From Tausonia pullulans (taxonomy: Eukaryota; Basidiomycota; Tremellomycetes; Cystofilobasidiales; Mrakiaceae): DNA of 64,000 nucleotides. This document shows, piece after piece, positions 13,041 through 23,185 of the stretch (positions are counted from its first letter, which is position 1; every line of letters begins with the position of its first letter). A program made the translations under genes and the position numbers. The DNA lies in NCBI GenBank assembly GCA_951802195.1, contig OX637631.1:558001-622000 (forward strand). The letters run 5' to 3'. The notes beneath the pieces were generated by a model that had not been told where the DNA came from, searched no databases, and was given only the letters and a program-made list of their open reading frames with translations.

Positions 13041-13392
13041 ACATCGCTTGGCCTCCAAGAAAAGGGAAAGGAAGGAAGGAAATCGATGCCGGCATATCTT
13101 CTCTTTCCGTAAAAATGGTCTTCTGTGTGGTCACAGGTCAAAAGTTTTATCAATAGATCAAGAGGTTTGAAACTTAAACATATCATCGTATCACGTAAGG
13201 GGAAAAAGGGGAAGGCATGGGGGGTTATAGTGAGGGTAGGCTGGTAGAAGAAGCTGGAGGGATGAGGCTGACGAAAGACCCAAAAGAGAGAGAGACTACG
13301 GAAAGGCTGAGAGAGAGAGAGAGAGAGAATTGTGTTGTACACAGGAAATGGAAGAAGAGGCAAAGAAAACAGGAGAAAGGATATCCAGCCCT
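13041..13392. other. Convergent 3' gap with a GA-rich tract
   Basis: 352 bp between the stops of the DUF2470 gene (+) and the FHA gene (-). It holds both 3' UTRs and a (GA)n microsatellite around 13308-13327. Nothing else seen. Confidence 0.6.
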
Positions 13393-16300
13393 TCACTCGT
13401 CCCATCCGTATGAAGCGAGCAGGCCGATCGTCGCCACTCCCCCGGCAAGGATGCCCGCGACGAACGCGCCGATGCGGCCGGCCGCATCATTGGTCGTGCT
13501 GGGGACGGTGGTGCGCGCCCTCTTGGCGGGAGGATGCGCGTCCTCGGCCTGATCGGCTTCGGACCTCTTCTCCTCACGCTGAGGCTGCGGTTGCTCCTGC
13601 TGAGCGGAGGTGATGGACGCTGGGACTGGGGCGATTTGGACGTCGGCGAGAGTCTTCTGGGTGTTAGATGAGGCAACATCGGCCGGAACGGAGAGGGTGG
13701 CTGGGGTTAAGAGAACAGCCGCAGACGTGACGACGGTGGAGTCAGGGGCGGCCACGACCTTGCTCTTGTCGTTGTCCTCGCGCTTGCGCTTAAGGTCTGA
13801 GAGGAGAGGAGAAATCGAATGTCAGTCGAAACTACCAGTTTTACATACCATGCCAAGGACAGGGGCTCACTGTAACTGTCGCTGGAGCACTCCTTGTCGG
13901 TGACGAAGACATCGTCGATGGTGAGGACGACAGCAGGGATCGGCTGCTGCACCTTCTCCTCGGCGACCTTCTCGCTCATGGTCTACAAACAAGCGAATTC
14001 CATCGTGTCTGCGGTCAGCGCGGCAGACAAAGAGACTCAGCAAGCTACTCACCTGCTCCTCATCCTCCTTCCCCGCCCAGTCTTCAAGCTCAGCCTGGGC
14101 AAGGACTCTTCCCTCGTGGTACGCCTCGGGGTCGTTAATGGTAGCGTCTCCGTCCTCCTCCTTACCGTCCTCGTCCTCGTCGATATCCATGTCGTCACCC
14201 TCCTCCACGTCCTCCTCATCTTCATCGCTAACGACAAAGCCCGTCCGGACGTAGTTCTTGACGCCAGCGAGTATTTCGTCCTCCTCGACCTCACTTGACC
14301 CCTCAAGGTCCGAGTCGGTTGCGTTCCCGTCCTCAAGCATCTCGTCGTCACTGCTCTCCTCAAGAACCTCCTCCGCTTCGTCATGGGGGAAAATGGGCTT
14401 TCTGTCGTCCTCTTCCTCTTCCTCTTCCTCTTCTTCTTCCGCCTCCTCTTCCTCGTCCTCGCCGTAGTTCGCCCTAATGAGGAACTTCTCCGACTCGCTG
14501 TCGTACTCGACAGTTTCGACATCGTTCTCGTCTGGCCAAGGCAATTCCTCGTCTGTTGTCACCTCCTCGACCGTCACCTGGCGTGTTTGCCGATCCATGA
14601 GGATGCGCGTGTTGCGGTAACGCTGCTCCCTGAACCGGGGGCGGTGCGGGTCCAATCCGGCGGTCTCCTTGTCCCAGTCCGCGTCAGAGTCGCTAGCAAC
14701 AACTCCGGTGGAACCTTCGGCGAAGGGGGCAGACTCAACGGCGGCGCCAGTATCGCCAACGGAGGCGACTGCGGAGACGGAGGCCTCGCCAAGCGAGAGC
14801 GACTCGACGACCCTCTCACGCTCGCCATCGACCTCCTGTTCCTGATGCGCCTCGTGTGACCCCGTCTCCTCGGCAAGTTCTCTGGCCAGGGGCGAAGATT
14901 CCATGTGACCAAAGGAGGGGGAGATGAGCCTGAGACCTGAAGACCTGGGCGAGCGGATCGAGGACCTGGGCGAATCCGGGCAGTCGTCGGGGTCGACTAT
15001 CTCTCTAACGTCGGAGTACATGGCGTCGACGTCGGGGAAAGCACTGCCCTCTGCACTTCCGAGACTATAGACGGCGTTGTCCTCTTGAAATATAGTCACA
15101 TCGACGTCCTCGAGCTCTTGCTGCGGCTTCTCCTCCTCGGCGGGCTCGGAGCCGTCCGAACCGTCCTCGTCCTCGTCCTCGTCGGCGGAACGAGCAACAG
15201 ATGGAGGCCAGAGGGAGGCCCGGTTACCGCCGACAATGTGGATATCCATGATCTCGGGGCCCGAGTCGTCGGATGAGGCGTCGTTGTCGTCGCTGCCAAA
15301 AAGGATGGAGGCGGGCGTCTTGAGCGGGGACTCGGGCGGAGTGGCAGGCCTGTTCTTGAAGGCGTCATCGTCGCGGCCACCACCATTGGGGAGCTGGGTG
15401 AAGGTGTCCGACGGCGGCGAAAGAAGGGGCGTCTCTCTGCATGCCAGCGTCAACGAGAGTCAGTCAACTGCATACTTGAAGGAGCGACGTCGTATACCAG
15501 CCAGTAACGCACTGGTCGAACGCCGATGGTTCCGTGCGGATCTGAATCTTAAGCTGAAGTGGGCCATGGCTCTTTGAACATAGATGGGCGAGGGTCAGTA
15601 AGCAAACTCAAGCGTGCCAGAGGCATCGCAATGTTTGCCACCCACCGAGTCGCGCTTGGCCACCGATTTGCCGAACGTGATGCTGGGGGGTACCACGCTC
15701 GTCAGTACTGGAAACGACAGCGAGGGCCGCAGCGGGACTGACAAGGAGTCATTGTTGACACGCTTAGACACTTGAGGGATGAGTTTGACGCCGTTGAGGA
15801 AGGTGCCGTGCAAGCTGCCGACGTCCTTGATCCTAAGCTGGTGTGAATGCGCGTATGTCAGTCCAATGTGAGGACAACGAAGGTTGGTAGGTTGGATGGG
15901 GCAGACCACGACCGACCTTGCCATTGTTTATCCACATCTCGGCGTGATGCTTACTCATGACCGGACAGTCAAGCCACTGAACGAGGACAAAGAAGATGTT
16001 CAGACTCTTGTCAGACTCTTGTGATTCATACAAAACGGAAGAGCCAGATGCGCACGCCGTTGTCGTGGCCGGCAGGCCTGATGGAGCCAGCCCTGCCGAG
16101 CTTGACGTGATCCCCGTACTCGTGGAGGTAAAAGGTCTTGATGGACGCGTCCGATAACCTGTCACAGAGGGTGACGATCCAGACGACTGGGGAGGTACGA
16201 ATGAGAAGCGGTCGTCAAAAGGAGAAGACAAGAGGGAGGTTCGAGAGCCAAAGGGAAGAGAGAGGGGCTCCACGAGATAAGGGACGAGTGAGCGGGAGCA

Positions 16301-16971
16301 GCGGGCGCTGAGTGGGTGGAACGATTCGCGTCCCCACTTCGTCCATCGAGCAGGCTTACACAAGCGGACAGAAAGTAGATTAATGACACTCTATTTCAGT
16401 GTATTTGCCTCAAGCGGAAGATGGCGGAAGGGTGACAAGGCCGGCAGAGGGATGCGGGAGGATGGGCAGATCGGCAGCGGCCTCGCGCGAGGCGGATCCG
16501 GCCGCCCCCCTCTCCACGCCCCAAGCTGTAAGGATCTCGCCATGAAGTCGTGATTAAGGGAAGGAATCGCGCAGGAGACCTTCCCAGGACAGGAAACATG
16601 GGAGTCCATCCAGTCCGCTGTTTGATGATATACGTGGTCACACTAGCGTGAGGCAGACGAGGGCCTCTTTCCGGCCCCAACGGCTCTTCGCCCGCACACG
16701 ACCATCGAGCCATTCTGATGGACGCAGGGCGGCACTCACTGGTCTCGGCCTTGTCCCGTTTGGGGTCCGAGACGTTCGAGCCATTCGATTCGGTGTTGAT
16801 GTCCTTCTTGGGCACGACCGAAGCATTGCCTTGATCGGTGGAGCGGGATGCAGGTGGAGGCCCACCCTGGACCCGCAGTCCTTGGAGGAGATCGTTGGCC
16901 GGGAGGAGGCCTTGCATCTTGCGGCAGTCAGGGGGCTGGGCGTTCGAGGGGGGGTAGGGGGTGTATGGCAT
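13393..16971 (-). CDS. FHA-domain protein with acidic middle and C-terminal membrane anchor
   Basis: Phosphothreonine-reading protein probably anchored to a membrane by its tail. The ATG at 16969-16971 starts MPYTPYPPSNAQPP; after a Pro/Ser-rich exon and a long intron (about 545 nt) the FHA domain is built from several exons: IVTLCDRLSDASIKTFYLHE, DHVKLGR, WLDCPVMSKHHAEMWINNGK, LRIKDVGSLHGTFLNG, ITFGKSV and GPLQLKIQIRT. The Arg of LGR, the SKHH and the NG of FLNG are the conserved phosphopeptide residues. A very acidic middle of roughly 450 residues follows, with runs of Glu encoded near 14400-14460. A basic KRKR segment near 13780 looks like a nuclear signal. The C-terminus is a single hydrophobic helix (GAFVAGILAGGVATIGLLAS) ending YGWDE, stop TGA at 13393-13395. 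FHA plus tail anchor recalls Far9/Far10 (Vps64) and SLMAP of STRIPAK, but I see no clear coiled coil, so orthology is open. Confidence 0.78.
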
Positions 16972-17349
16972 GGTGGTGGCGAGTGATGGTCGGGGTGAAA
17001 CACCTGGGAGATGCTCCCGGGAGAGGGTGGGCGGCACGCGCGTGGGAGCTGCAAGAGGCGTGAGCGAGCACGACACGCGCTGCATCTTGCCTGCTCGCTT
17101 GACACAAATGTTGACATCGCAGTCAGTATGCTCTTTCTCCGTGCTCTGGGTGTCATATAAGGAACTATATTGTATTCTTCGCTCGCGGCGATGGGTTAAG
17201 CATGGCGCGACCAACGCCCTCACGAGACGCATATAATATACAACATGCAACATCGCCCTTGCTCTTCCTCGTGTCTTTCGAAGGTCGTCACTCATCATGG
17301 CATAACAGGATAGTAAGAGAGGATGGAAATAGGAAGAAAGAAAGGGGAC
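16972..17349. other. Gap between FHA gene start and tRNA-Glu
   Basis: Holds the promoter of the FHA gene (transcribed leftward) and the 3' flank of the tRNA gene. Long frames run through it on the minus strand because it is GC-rich, but no domain or splicing supports another gene. Confidence 0.5.
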
Positions 17350-17354
17350 AAAAA
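17350..17354 (-). terminator. Pol III terminator of tRNA-Glu
   Basis: Five A on the + strand, which is TTTTT on the transcribed strand, 6 nt after the discriminator base of the tRNA. This is the usual RNA polymerase III stop signal. Confidence 0.8.
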
Positions 17355-17360
17355 GATATC

Positions 17361-17459
17361 TTCCCTAGCCGGGAATCGAACCCGGGTCTTGTCGGATCAC
17401 TCTCTCTTGTTAAGAGGTGAAATGAAAGCGACATATCCTGACCGTTGGACTACTAAGGA
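17361..17459 (-). tRNA. tRNA-Glu (UUC) with a 27-nt intron
   Basis: On the minus strand a full cloverleaf can be folded. The acceptor 5' strand TCCTTAG pairs with CTAGGGA (one G-U pair), discriminator A. T8A9 is followed by D stem GTCC/GGAT. The anticodon stem TGTCG/CGACA encloses loop CTTTCA plus C, with anticodon TTC (glutamate). The variable loop is AGAC. The T arm is CCGGG-TTCGATT-CCCGG. The A box TAGTCCAACGG and B box GGTTCGATTCC are intact. An intron of 27 nt sits at the canonical place, one base 3' of the anticodon (between positions 37 and 38). The mature length is 72 nt including the discriminator; CCA is not encoded, as in eukaryotes. A T5 terminator follows. The gene is the apparent landing mark for the LINE array on its 5' side. 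Confidence 0.95.
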
Positions 17460-17464
17460 GAAGT

Positions 17465-17502
17465 GTTGAAGATGATCAAATAATGATTTGATGACTTTCA
17501 AC
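17465..17502. repeat. Imperfect hairpin between tRNA-Glu and the LINE array
   Basis: Inner stem ATCAAAT/ATTTGAT (17475-17481 with 17486-17492) with loop AATG, and outer stem GTTGAA/TTCAAC (17465-17470 with 17497-17502), separated by a 4-nt mismatch. It starts 6 bp upstream of the first tRNA nucleotide and lies in original genomic flank, outside the LINE as I bound it. It could be a protein-binding site or chance. Confidence 0.5.
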
Positions 17503-17543
17503 AAGCTTGGCTCCTGTATGATCCAGATAAACAATGACTTCTT

Positions 17544-17550
17544 ACCTCCT
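17544..17550 (+). repeat. Target-site duplication ACCTCCT, 5' of LINE copy A
   Basis: The 7-mer ACCTCCT stands directly before the first base of LINE copy A and recurs directly after the A-tail of copy A (23421-23427) and 1-2 nt after the A-tail of copy B (23513-23519). The pattern fits one target word duplicated at each insertion. Confidence 0.6.
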
Positions 17551-17603
17551 CCAACCACCACCAGGACCAACCACCACCAGGTCAACCCAGGTCACCCTAC
17601 CTT

Positions 17604-19508
17604 ATGCCTAGTGAATCAACCCCCAAGCGACTCCAAGAAGCCCTCAAGGCTCCCAAGGATCCCCCAGACCCTCCCTCCTCAGCAAAGAGAAAGAGCGGAT
17701 CCGATGAAACCCCTAGCGTCCAGGACGCGACCAATATGCCCTCTCGCCTCGACGAACGTCCCCAAACGCCCGTCAACAAACCCACCTCCACCCCTCCTGC
17801 CCATCCAACCAGTCGTAGCAACCCTAGCACTCCTACCAATCCTACCGACCCCAGCACTCCTACCAATCGTACCAATCTTACCAACCCTACTACTCCTACC
17901 AACCCTCCCACCCATGTCACCCCCTCGGCTCTCCTCTCTTCTCCCTCCCCCCTCCGCAGGACCCCTGCAACCCCCTCAACTCGCCGTGTCACGCGGTCGA
18001 GCTCAGCCATCCGCGACCTCAATGCCGCTCTATCCTCAACGTCCGAAGTGACGCGTCTCACACCGTCTCGCTCTACAGGCGAGACTCTCCCTCAACAACC
18101 TCTCTTCGTCCCCGGCGCCGCGTCGCCCGCGCCGGCAACCTCCGCCGGCACCCGCACTCGCGCCGCCGCGAAATCCCAGCCGAACGCCATCGGCCGCTCA
18201 TATGCGAACGCCGCAAAACAGGCTCATTCTACAAACTCAGCTGCGGGACAACGTGACTCGTCTGGCACCCAGCCCCAGTTCCCTTTCGTCTTCGGAACCG
18301 CTCAACAACCTCCGCAGGATAATACCCCAATCGCCCCAGCCTTGGCTACCGACCGCGGGAACTGTCTAGCCATCTCAGTCCCTCGAGATACCACTCCTTT
18401 CGAGATCTCTCTCGCAATCTCCAAGTGCGACGAACGACTGTCTTTCCTGGTCCGTCCTATCAAGGACCCTCAAGACAGAATGCTCCTCCTAGTCGACTCT
18501 GAAGAAGATGCTCAAGACATCCTGACCCAACTACAGTCCCTCCCGCTGAACGTGAGGGGGGTGAAACCTCAGATCCACGCGTGCTACAATTCCCAAAACA
18601 AGCTCCTGCAGGAAGGTCTGCTGGTGAACTTCGAAAAAGGCAAAGGAGTGGAGGAGGAGTTTCGCAAACAAGTAGAAGCCTCTGGAGACAGAGTCATCAT
18701 ATTCCAGCGCCAGTATTACGCCCGCTTACCCGGCGTCCCAACTGGCCGGGTTAGAGTTCTGCTCGACCTTTCTGGCTCCAAGACGATGCCGAGAGCGAAT
18801 GCATTCCCTCAACAGCTACCCGGCTGGGTCAACCATCATGTCATCTTCAAACCTGTCCGACCTGCCACGGGGACAAACTCTCCATCTCGACCAGCCTCGT
18901 CATACTGCTACTACTGCCACTCATTTGAGCACGCTCGTGTCAAGTGTCCCACCGCTCCAGAGTGTGGCGGATGCGGATCGCACGCTCACCCATCTGCCCG
19001 ATGCCCAGGTCGTCCGAAGGCAAACCTTCCAGCGAGTGCGCGAGCACCAATCGAAGGACCCCCCCACCGACCTGCCGGACCGGGAACAGACCTGGATGGA
19101 TACCAGCTCGTACAAAAATCCAAAAGGAGGTCACTGAACAGGCCGACTGAAGCCATGACAGAGCTGGCCACACCCCCTGCCCACGCCGGCACCTCCCACT
19201 CCCTCTCAGAGCAAGCACCGCGCAATGCGGGCTCGCAACCCAGCCACACACGGAGCGCCATAGAGGATGACAACGAAGAGGATTTGACGAGGAAGGAAGA
19301 CGGGATGCAGGTCGAAGACGAGCATCCACCTTCCACTCCACCTCCCCTGCCACCATCGTCTCCCCCTCCCTCATCCCCATCCCCCCCATCTTCAATCCCC
19401 CTGAATCCACCCTCCACTCCTTCTCTCATCCCCTCCAAGCCGTCCTCCCAGGCATCCATCGAGCACACCCTCGTGACCTTGGCTGAAGCCGAGGACATGG
19501 AAGAATAA
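17604..19508 (+). CDS. LINE ORF1 protein, two CCHC zinc knuckles
   Basis: 634-residue nucleic-acid-binding protein that should coat the element RNA. The N-terminal half is Pro/Ser/Thr-rich with short tandem STPTNPT-like repeats (about residues 70-110). A central globular part (about residues 250-420) reads NCLAISVPRDTTPFEIS and then LVRPIKDPQDRMLLLVD, an RRM-like region by position. Two CCHC knuckles of form CX2CX4HX4C follow at about residues 435-470: CYYCHSFEHARVKC and CGGCGSHAHPSARC. The C-terminus is acidic and proline-rich. It is a single exon, unlike the intron-rich neighbours. The stop TAA (19506-19508) overlaps the ATG of ORF2 by one base, so ORF2 is probably made by termination and reinitiation. 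The start is the first in-frame ATG in the short 5' UTR. Confidence 0.85.
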   Translation: MPSESTPKRLQEALKAPKDPPDPPSSAKRKSGSDETPSVQDATNMPSRLDERPQTPVNKPTSTPPAHPTSRSNPSTPTNPTDPSTPTNRTNLTNPTTPTNPPTHVTPSALLSSPSPLRRTPATPSTRRVTRSSSAIRDLNAALSSTSEVTRLTPSRSTGETLPQQPLFVPGAASPAPATSAGTRTRAAAKSQPNAIGRSYANAAKQAHSTNSAAGQRDSSGTQPQFPFVFGTAQQPPQDNTPIAPALATDRGNCLAISVPRDTTPFEISLAISKCDERLSFLVRPIKDPQDRMLLLVDSEEDAQDILTQLQSLPLNVRGVKPQIHACYNSQNKLLQEGLLVNFEKGKGVEEEFRKQVEASGDRVIIFQRQYYARLPGVPTGRVRVLLDLSGSKTMPRANAFPQQLPGWVNHHVIFKPVRPATGTNSPSRPASSYCYYCHSFEHARVKCPTAPECGGCGSHAHPSARCPGRPKANLPASARAPIEGPPHRPAGPGTDLDGYQLVQKSKRRSLNRPTEAMTELATPPAHAGTSHSLSEQAPRNAGSQPSHTRSAIEDDNEEDLTRKEDGMQVEDEHPPSTPPPLPPSSPPPSSPSPPSSIPLNPPSTPSLIPSKPSSQASIEHTLVTLAEAEDMEE

Positions 19509-22500
19509 TGGTGTACAACGATGTCCAGATCGTCGCGGCGAACATCCAGAGGGTGTTCACGCGAGATCGCGCCCGCAGTCTCCTCCTCTCTCTATATTCA
19601 CGATCCAAGGCTGACATATACCTTCTCTCAGAAGTGGCATGCACAACACCAGATCAGGTAGCTACCTGGACAGCCGAATGTGAAGATATGGGCTTCGGCT
19701 CGATCTTTACGGTCGGATGCCAGACTGCCATCCTCTGGCGACATGCCTCTCGATTCCTTCCTCCCGATACCCCACCAACTAGGATCAGATCCATATCCCG
19801 CTCCTCCCCCATCTTACGAACCAACCTGACGGATGCTGTCTTCACCATAGCCGGCGAAGCCGTCAGATTGGCTGCAGTCTACGTCCCCTGCCGAGACAGC
19901 CAAACAAACGGCCGTTCGACAAAGGAGTTCATCTCTACTCTATCTCGCAAGATACCTGCCCACTCTGACATTCCTCTCCTTCTGGGCGGGGATTGGAACT
20001 GTGTGGAGGACAGCTACCTCGACGGGATGAGCCAATTTACCCAGAACGCAGGAAAGGAGGAAATGTGCCGGCTGGCCCGGGACTTTGCCCTTTCTGACCC
20101 ATACCGATCCCTATACCCGCTTCAGCGCGAATACACCAACTATACTGGCATCACGCGAGCAGATCGCCGCATTGATCGCTTCTACCTGTCGCCTCTACTC
20201 GCTAGCCGAGCCGTGCGACAGCGCTTCCTACCACGTCCGACCGGCCACCTGTACTCTAGCCACAAGCCGATCGCACTCAGCCTCACCTTCCCCGGTGCAA
20301 TACAGCACGGTCCCGGATCGTACAAGATCGGAACTCACCTTCTGAAGATTACCGGTTTTGTCGAATACTTCCTATTCCATATCCCCGAGTGGTACCACGA
20401 TGCGCTTACAGAGAGCAGGGACCCCTTCGAGGCCTGGGACGAGACCAAGCTTCAGATAGCGGATCACGCATCAGACATCTCAAGACACCTCGCCCGAATG
20501 AGCAGAGTGTCGGGCGGGGATCCACACAGGTCGATCCTCCAAGGCCACGCTCTTCGAGCCCATCTCGAACCTGCCAACACAAGCGAGTATGCCGTCAAGC
20601 AGCGACTCAAGATCGTCCGCCAGGCCGACACTATCGCAGCCCTGCGGCCTCTCGACAACCCAGCAGCCGCAGCCATCGCAAACAACGAGAGCATTCTAGC
20701 TACAGCACACACCTTCTACACGACTCTCTATGAGACCAAGACGACGCCAGCTGCCGAGCACGCCAACGCCCTCCAATATGTCACCAACACACTCGACGAC
20801 TCCCAGAGTCGGACCCTCGAGAAACCCTTCGAACCGGACGAGCTCAGGCGGGCTACGTTCAGATCGAACCGTAACAAGACACCAGGAAGTGACGGGATCC
20901 CCGTCGAGTTCTACCAGGCCACATGGGCTGTCGTCGGACCGATCCTCCTCAGCCTACTGAACCTCGTCCCGGAGACAGGCCTCCGATCAGCCTCACAGCG
21001 CGAGGCCCATATCCACCTGATCTTCAAGAAGAAGGGAGATCGCGATCAGATTGCCAACTATCGTCCGATCTCGCTCATCAACGTTGACGCGCGCATCTTC
21101 TCCCTTGCCATCAACAGCCGCCTGCTCACCGTTGTGGACACCCTCATCGACGGGGACCAGACAGGCTTCCTCCCTGGCCGCGACTCGGGTCGTAACATCT
21201 CCTCTCTTCAGCTCGCCATAGACGACGAAGACCTCCTGCCTGGCGTCCTCGCCCAAGTCGACTTTGAGAAGGCATACGACAGAGTGTCGCACGACTTCGT
21301 TGGCCCCTGCCTCAGCCACATGGGGTTCGGCCCACGCGCCGCAGCGTGGATCACCTCAACGATGACCTCTCAGACAGCTCGGCTCATGATCAACGGATGG
21401 ATGGGCCAAGCCATCGACATCCGGTCTGGTGTCCGACAGGGCGATCCCGCGGCACCGACGATCTTCGCCCTCCTCCTGGAGCCGCTGGCATGTATGCTCC
21501 GCCATCGCCTCCCACCGGCCAATCCGCCCCCTCTACATGAGCGGAAGGTCCTCCTCTTTGCAGACGATCTCAGTATCCGGTGTCGGACTTGGTCGGAGGT
21601 CGATGAGGCGACGGTCTGCCTCCGAGAGTACGAGAAAGCCGCAGCAAGCAAGCTGAACTACCAGAAGTCACTCCTGTATCCTCTAGGGTCATGCCGGACG
21701 GATGCGCCTACGAGGTACCACGAGTGGCGTGTCCAAACGCTTTCATTCGACTTCCTCGGCGTTCCATGCGGTCGCACGGTCAACGGGCCTGCTCACTGGC
21801 GAGAGATCATCGGCAAGCTGAAGGCTCGTCTTGCTCGCATCCCGCTGCACGATCTCCCTCTCCTTGCGCGATGCAACGTCATCAACCAGTACATCTACTC
21901 GAAGGTCATCTACCTGGACCGCTTCCTGCCGTGCCCAGACGATATCCTGACAGACCTCGAGGCAACGGCCTACAAGTCCCTCTACCGATCTAAACACCAC
22001 GACGTCAGCAGGGAACGCCTAGAAACCCCTCGAGACCTCGGCGGCTTCGGCTTCACGCCACTCCGCTTCCGGCTCATCAAAGCGCGCGCCCAGTGGGCTG
22101 GCGATGTACTCTTCAGACCGGAGCTACCCGCATCGATCCGCATTCGCAAGCGTATCATCCATACCATGAGCCTCGATCCAGAAGCTTATAGAATGCTGAC
22201 TCGCACCATCTTCAGGGATGGAGAGTTCATCAGTGGACCCCGGCCCGCCAACTTCAGCTGGTTAGGCGTTTTTCTTTCCCCAGTGGAAGGTCAATGGTTC
22301 TTCCCAGCCGTCTGGTGGAATGCCATCCCAAGGCTCCGAAGAGCTCTCCCTGCACGTTGGCAGGCTTACCTCCGGGCATGGTTCGAAGAAATCAGCTTTG
22401 ACATGAGCTATTGGAATCAAGACCGCTGGAGGAACGCTGTCCACTGGATGTCTACGTTCGGTACAGATAGCCAGTTGCGGCTGGGTTTCCTCCCTATCCA

Positions 22501-23185
22501 CACAAACCTTGGCCGGCTGAACGTTCCTCGTGAGCCCCACGGCGCACACAGTCGGACTCTAGCCATCCACGACCTCATCATCCCAAAGGGATGGCAGGAC
22601 CACTTCCCGGCGCTTACCAAGATCGATTGGAAGCGTCAGTGGTGCTTGCTCAAGGCCGTGTCCCAAGCGTCGCCCGAAGACGTCGACTTGGCCCACCGTT
22701 TCTCGCTGTACAGCCTCCACCCAGGAAAGCACACTGCTGCGCCATTCCTCGCCGACGGAACCGCTACACCGCACAACAGGTCCAAGCGATGTGCGCTGTG
22801 CCTGACGGCCCCTGTTGAGTCCTTCTTCCACCTCTTCGACGAGCCGTGTCCCGTCGTGCGCGCTATCTGGTCGGCTGCTGCTGCTGCACGTGCCTCGCCT
22901 TCACTCCCCTCCCATCCTCCCTCTCTCCAGACGCTTGTCTGCCCGACACCGTCGCCGCCGAGGGCGGTCTTCCTCTTCCACTGCATCTTTGTAGCCCGGA
23001 CATGGCGATTCGTCCGGAGGCGGAGGTACAGCAAGATCCCAGCCCTCGATCCTGTCACGGACGAGGAAATCCGCAAGATCGCGTCCACAATCCGACGGAC
23101 ACTCTGGCAGTCGAGTACGAGGTGGATGGCTGGCAGTGGCCAGATGGCTGGTACTGCCCTCGGTGCCGCCATCGATCCTGGGTGA
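19508..23185 (+). CDS. LINE ORF2: APE-type endonuclease and reverse transcriptase
   Basis: 1225-residue enzyme for target-primed reverse transcription. The N-terminal endonuclease (about residues 1-260) keeps its catalytic residues: Asn in VAANIQR, Glu in YLLSEV, Asp/Asn in LLLGGDWN, and SSH in GHLYSSHKPIAL. The RT (about residues 450-730) shows GSDGIPVEFYQ, IFKKKGDRDQIANYRPISLI, QTGFLPGRDSGRNIS, the first catalytic Asp in AQVDFEKAYDRVSHDF, RQGDPAAPTIFALLLEPL, and FADD in VLLFADDLSI. A long thumb/linker follows, then a C-terminal zinc-type motif CALCLTAPVESFFHLFDEPC, as in zf-RVT of LINEs. I see no RNase H motif. The frame is open from start to stop with all motifs in place, so the protein may be functional. 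The start ATG lies in TAATG, shared with the ORF1 stop. Confidence 0.9.
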   Translation: MVYNDVQIVAANIQRVFTRDRARSLLLSLYSRSKADIYLLSEVACTTPDQVATWTAECEDMGFGSIFTVGCQTAILWRHASRFLPPDTPPTRIRSISRSSPILRTNLTDAVFTIAGEAVRLAAVYVPCRDSQTNGRSTKEFISTLSRKIPAHSDIPLLLGGDWNCVEDSYLDGMSQFTQNAGKEEMCRLARDFALSDPYRSLYPLQREYTNYTGITRADRRIDRFYLSPLLASRAVRQRFLPRPTGHLYSSHKPIALSLTFPGAIQHGPGSYKIGTHLLKITGFVEYFLFHIPEWYHDALTESRDPFEAWDETKLQIADHASDISRHLARMSRVSGGDPHRSILQGHALRAHLEPANTSEYAVKQRLKIVRQADTIAALRPLDNPAAAAIANNESILATAHTFYTTLYETKTTPAAEHANALQYVTNTLDDSQSRTLEKPFEPDELRRATFRSNRNKTPGSDGIPVEFYQATWAVVGPILLSLLNLVPETGLRSASQREAHIHLIFKKKGDRDQIANYRPISLINVDARIFSLAINSRLLTVVDTLIDGDQTGFLPGRDSGRNISSLQLAIDDEDLLPGVLAQVDFEKAYDRVSHDFVGPCLSHMGFGPRAAAWITSTMTSQTARLMINGWMGQAIDIRSGVRQGDPAAPTIFALLLEPLACMLRHRLPPANPPPLHERKVLLFADDLSIRCRTWSEVDEATVCLREYEKAAASKLNYQKSLLYPLGSCRTDAPTRYHEWRVQTLSFDFLGVPCGRTVNGPAHWREIIGKLKARLARIPLHDLPLLARCNVINQYIYSKVIYLDRFLPCPDDILTDLEATAYKSLYRSKHHDVSRERLETPRDLGGFGFTPLRFRLIKARAQWAGDVLFRPELPASIRIRKRIIHTMSLDPEAYRMLTRTIFRDGEFISGPRPANFSWLGVFLSPVEGQWFFPAVWWNAIPRLRRALPARWQAYLRAWFEEISFDMSYWNQDRWRNAVHWMSTFGTDSQLRLGFLPIHTNLGRLNVPREPHGAHSRTLAIHDLIIPKGWQDHFPALTKIDWKRQWCLLKAVSQASPEDVDLAHRFSLYSLHPGKHTAAPFLADGTATPHNRSKRCALCLTAPVESFFHLFDEPCPVVRAIWSAAAAARASPSLPSHPPSLQTLVCPTPSPPRAVFLFHCIFVARTWRFVRRRRYSKIPALDPVTDEEIRKIASTIRRTLWQSSTRWMAGSGQMAGTALGAAIDPG

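Noticed and set aside
16396-17298. 300-codon open frame on the minus strand as a separate gene
   Set aside because: It covers the long intron, first exon and promoter of the FHA gene; only the part after 16971 agrees with that gene.
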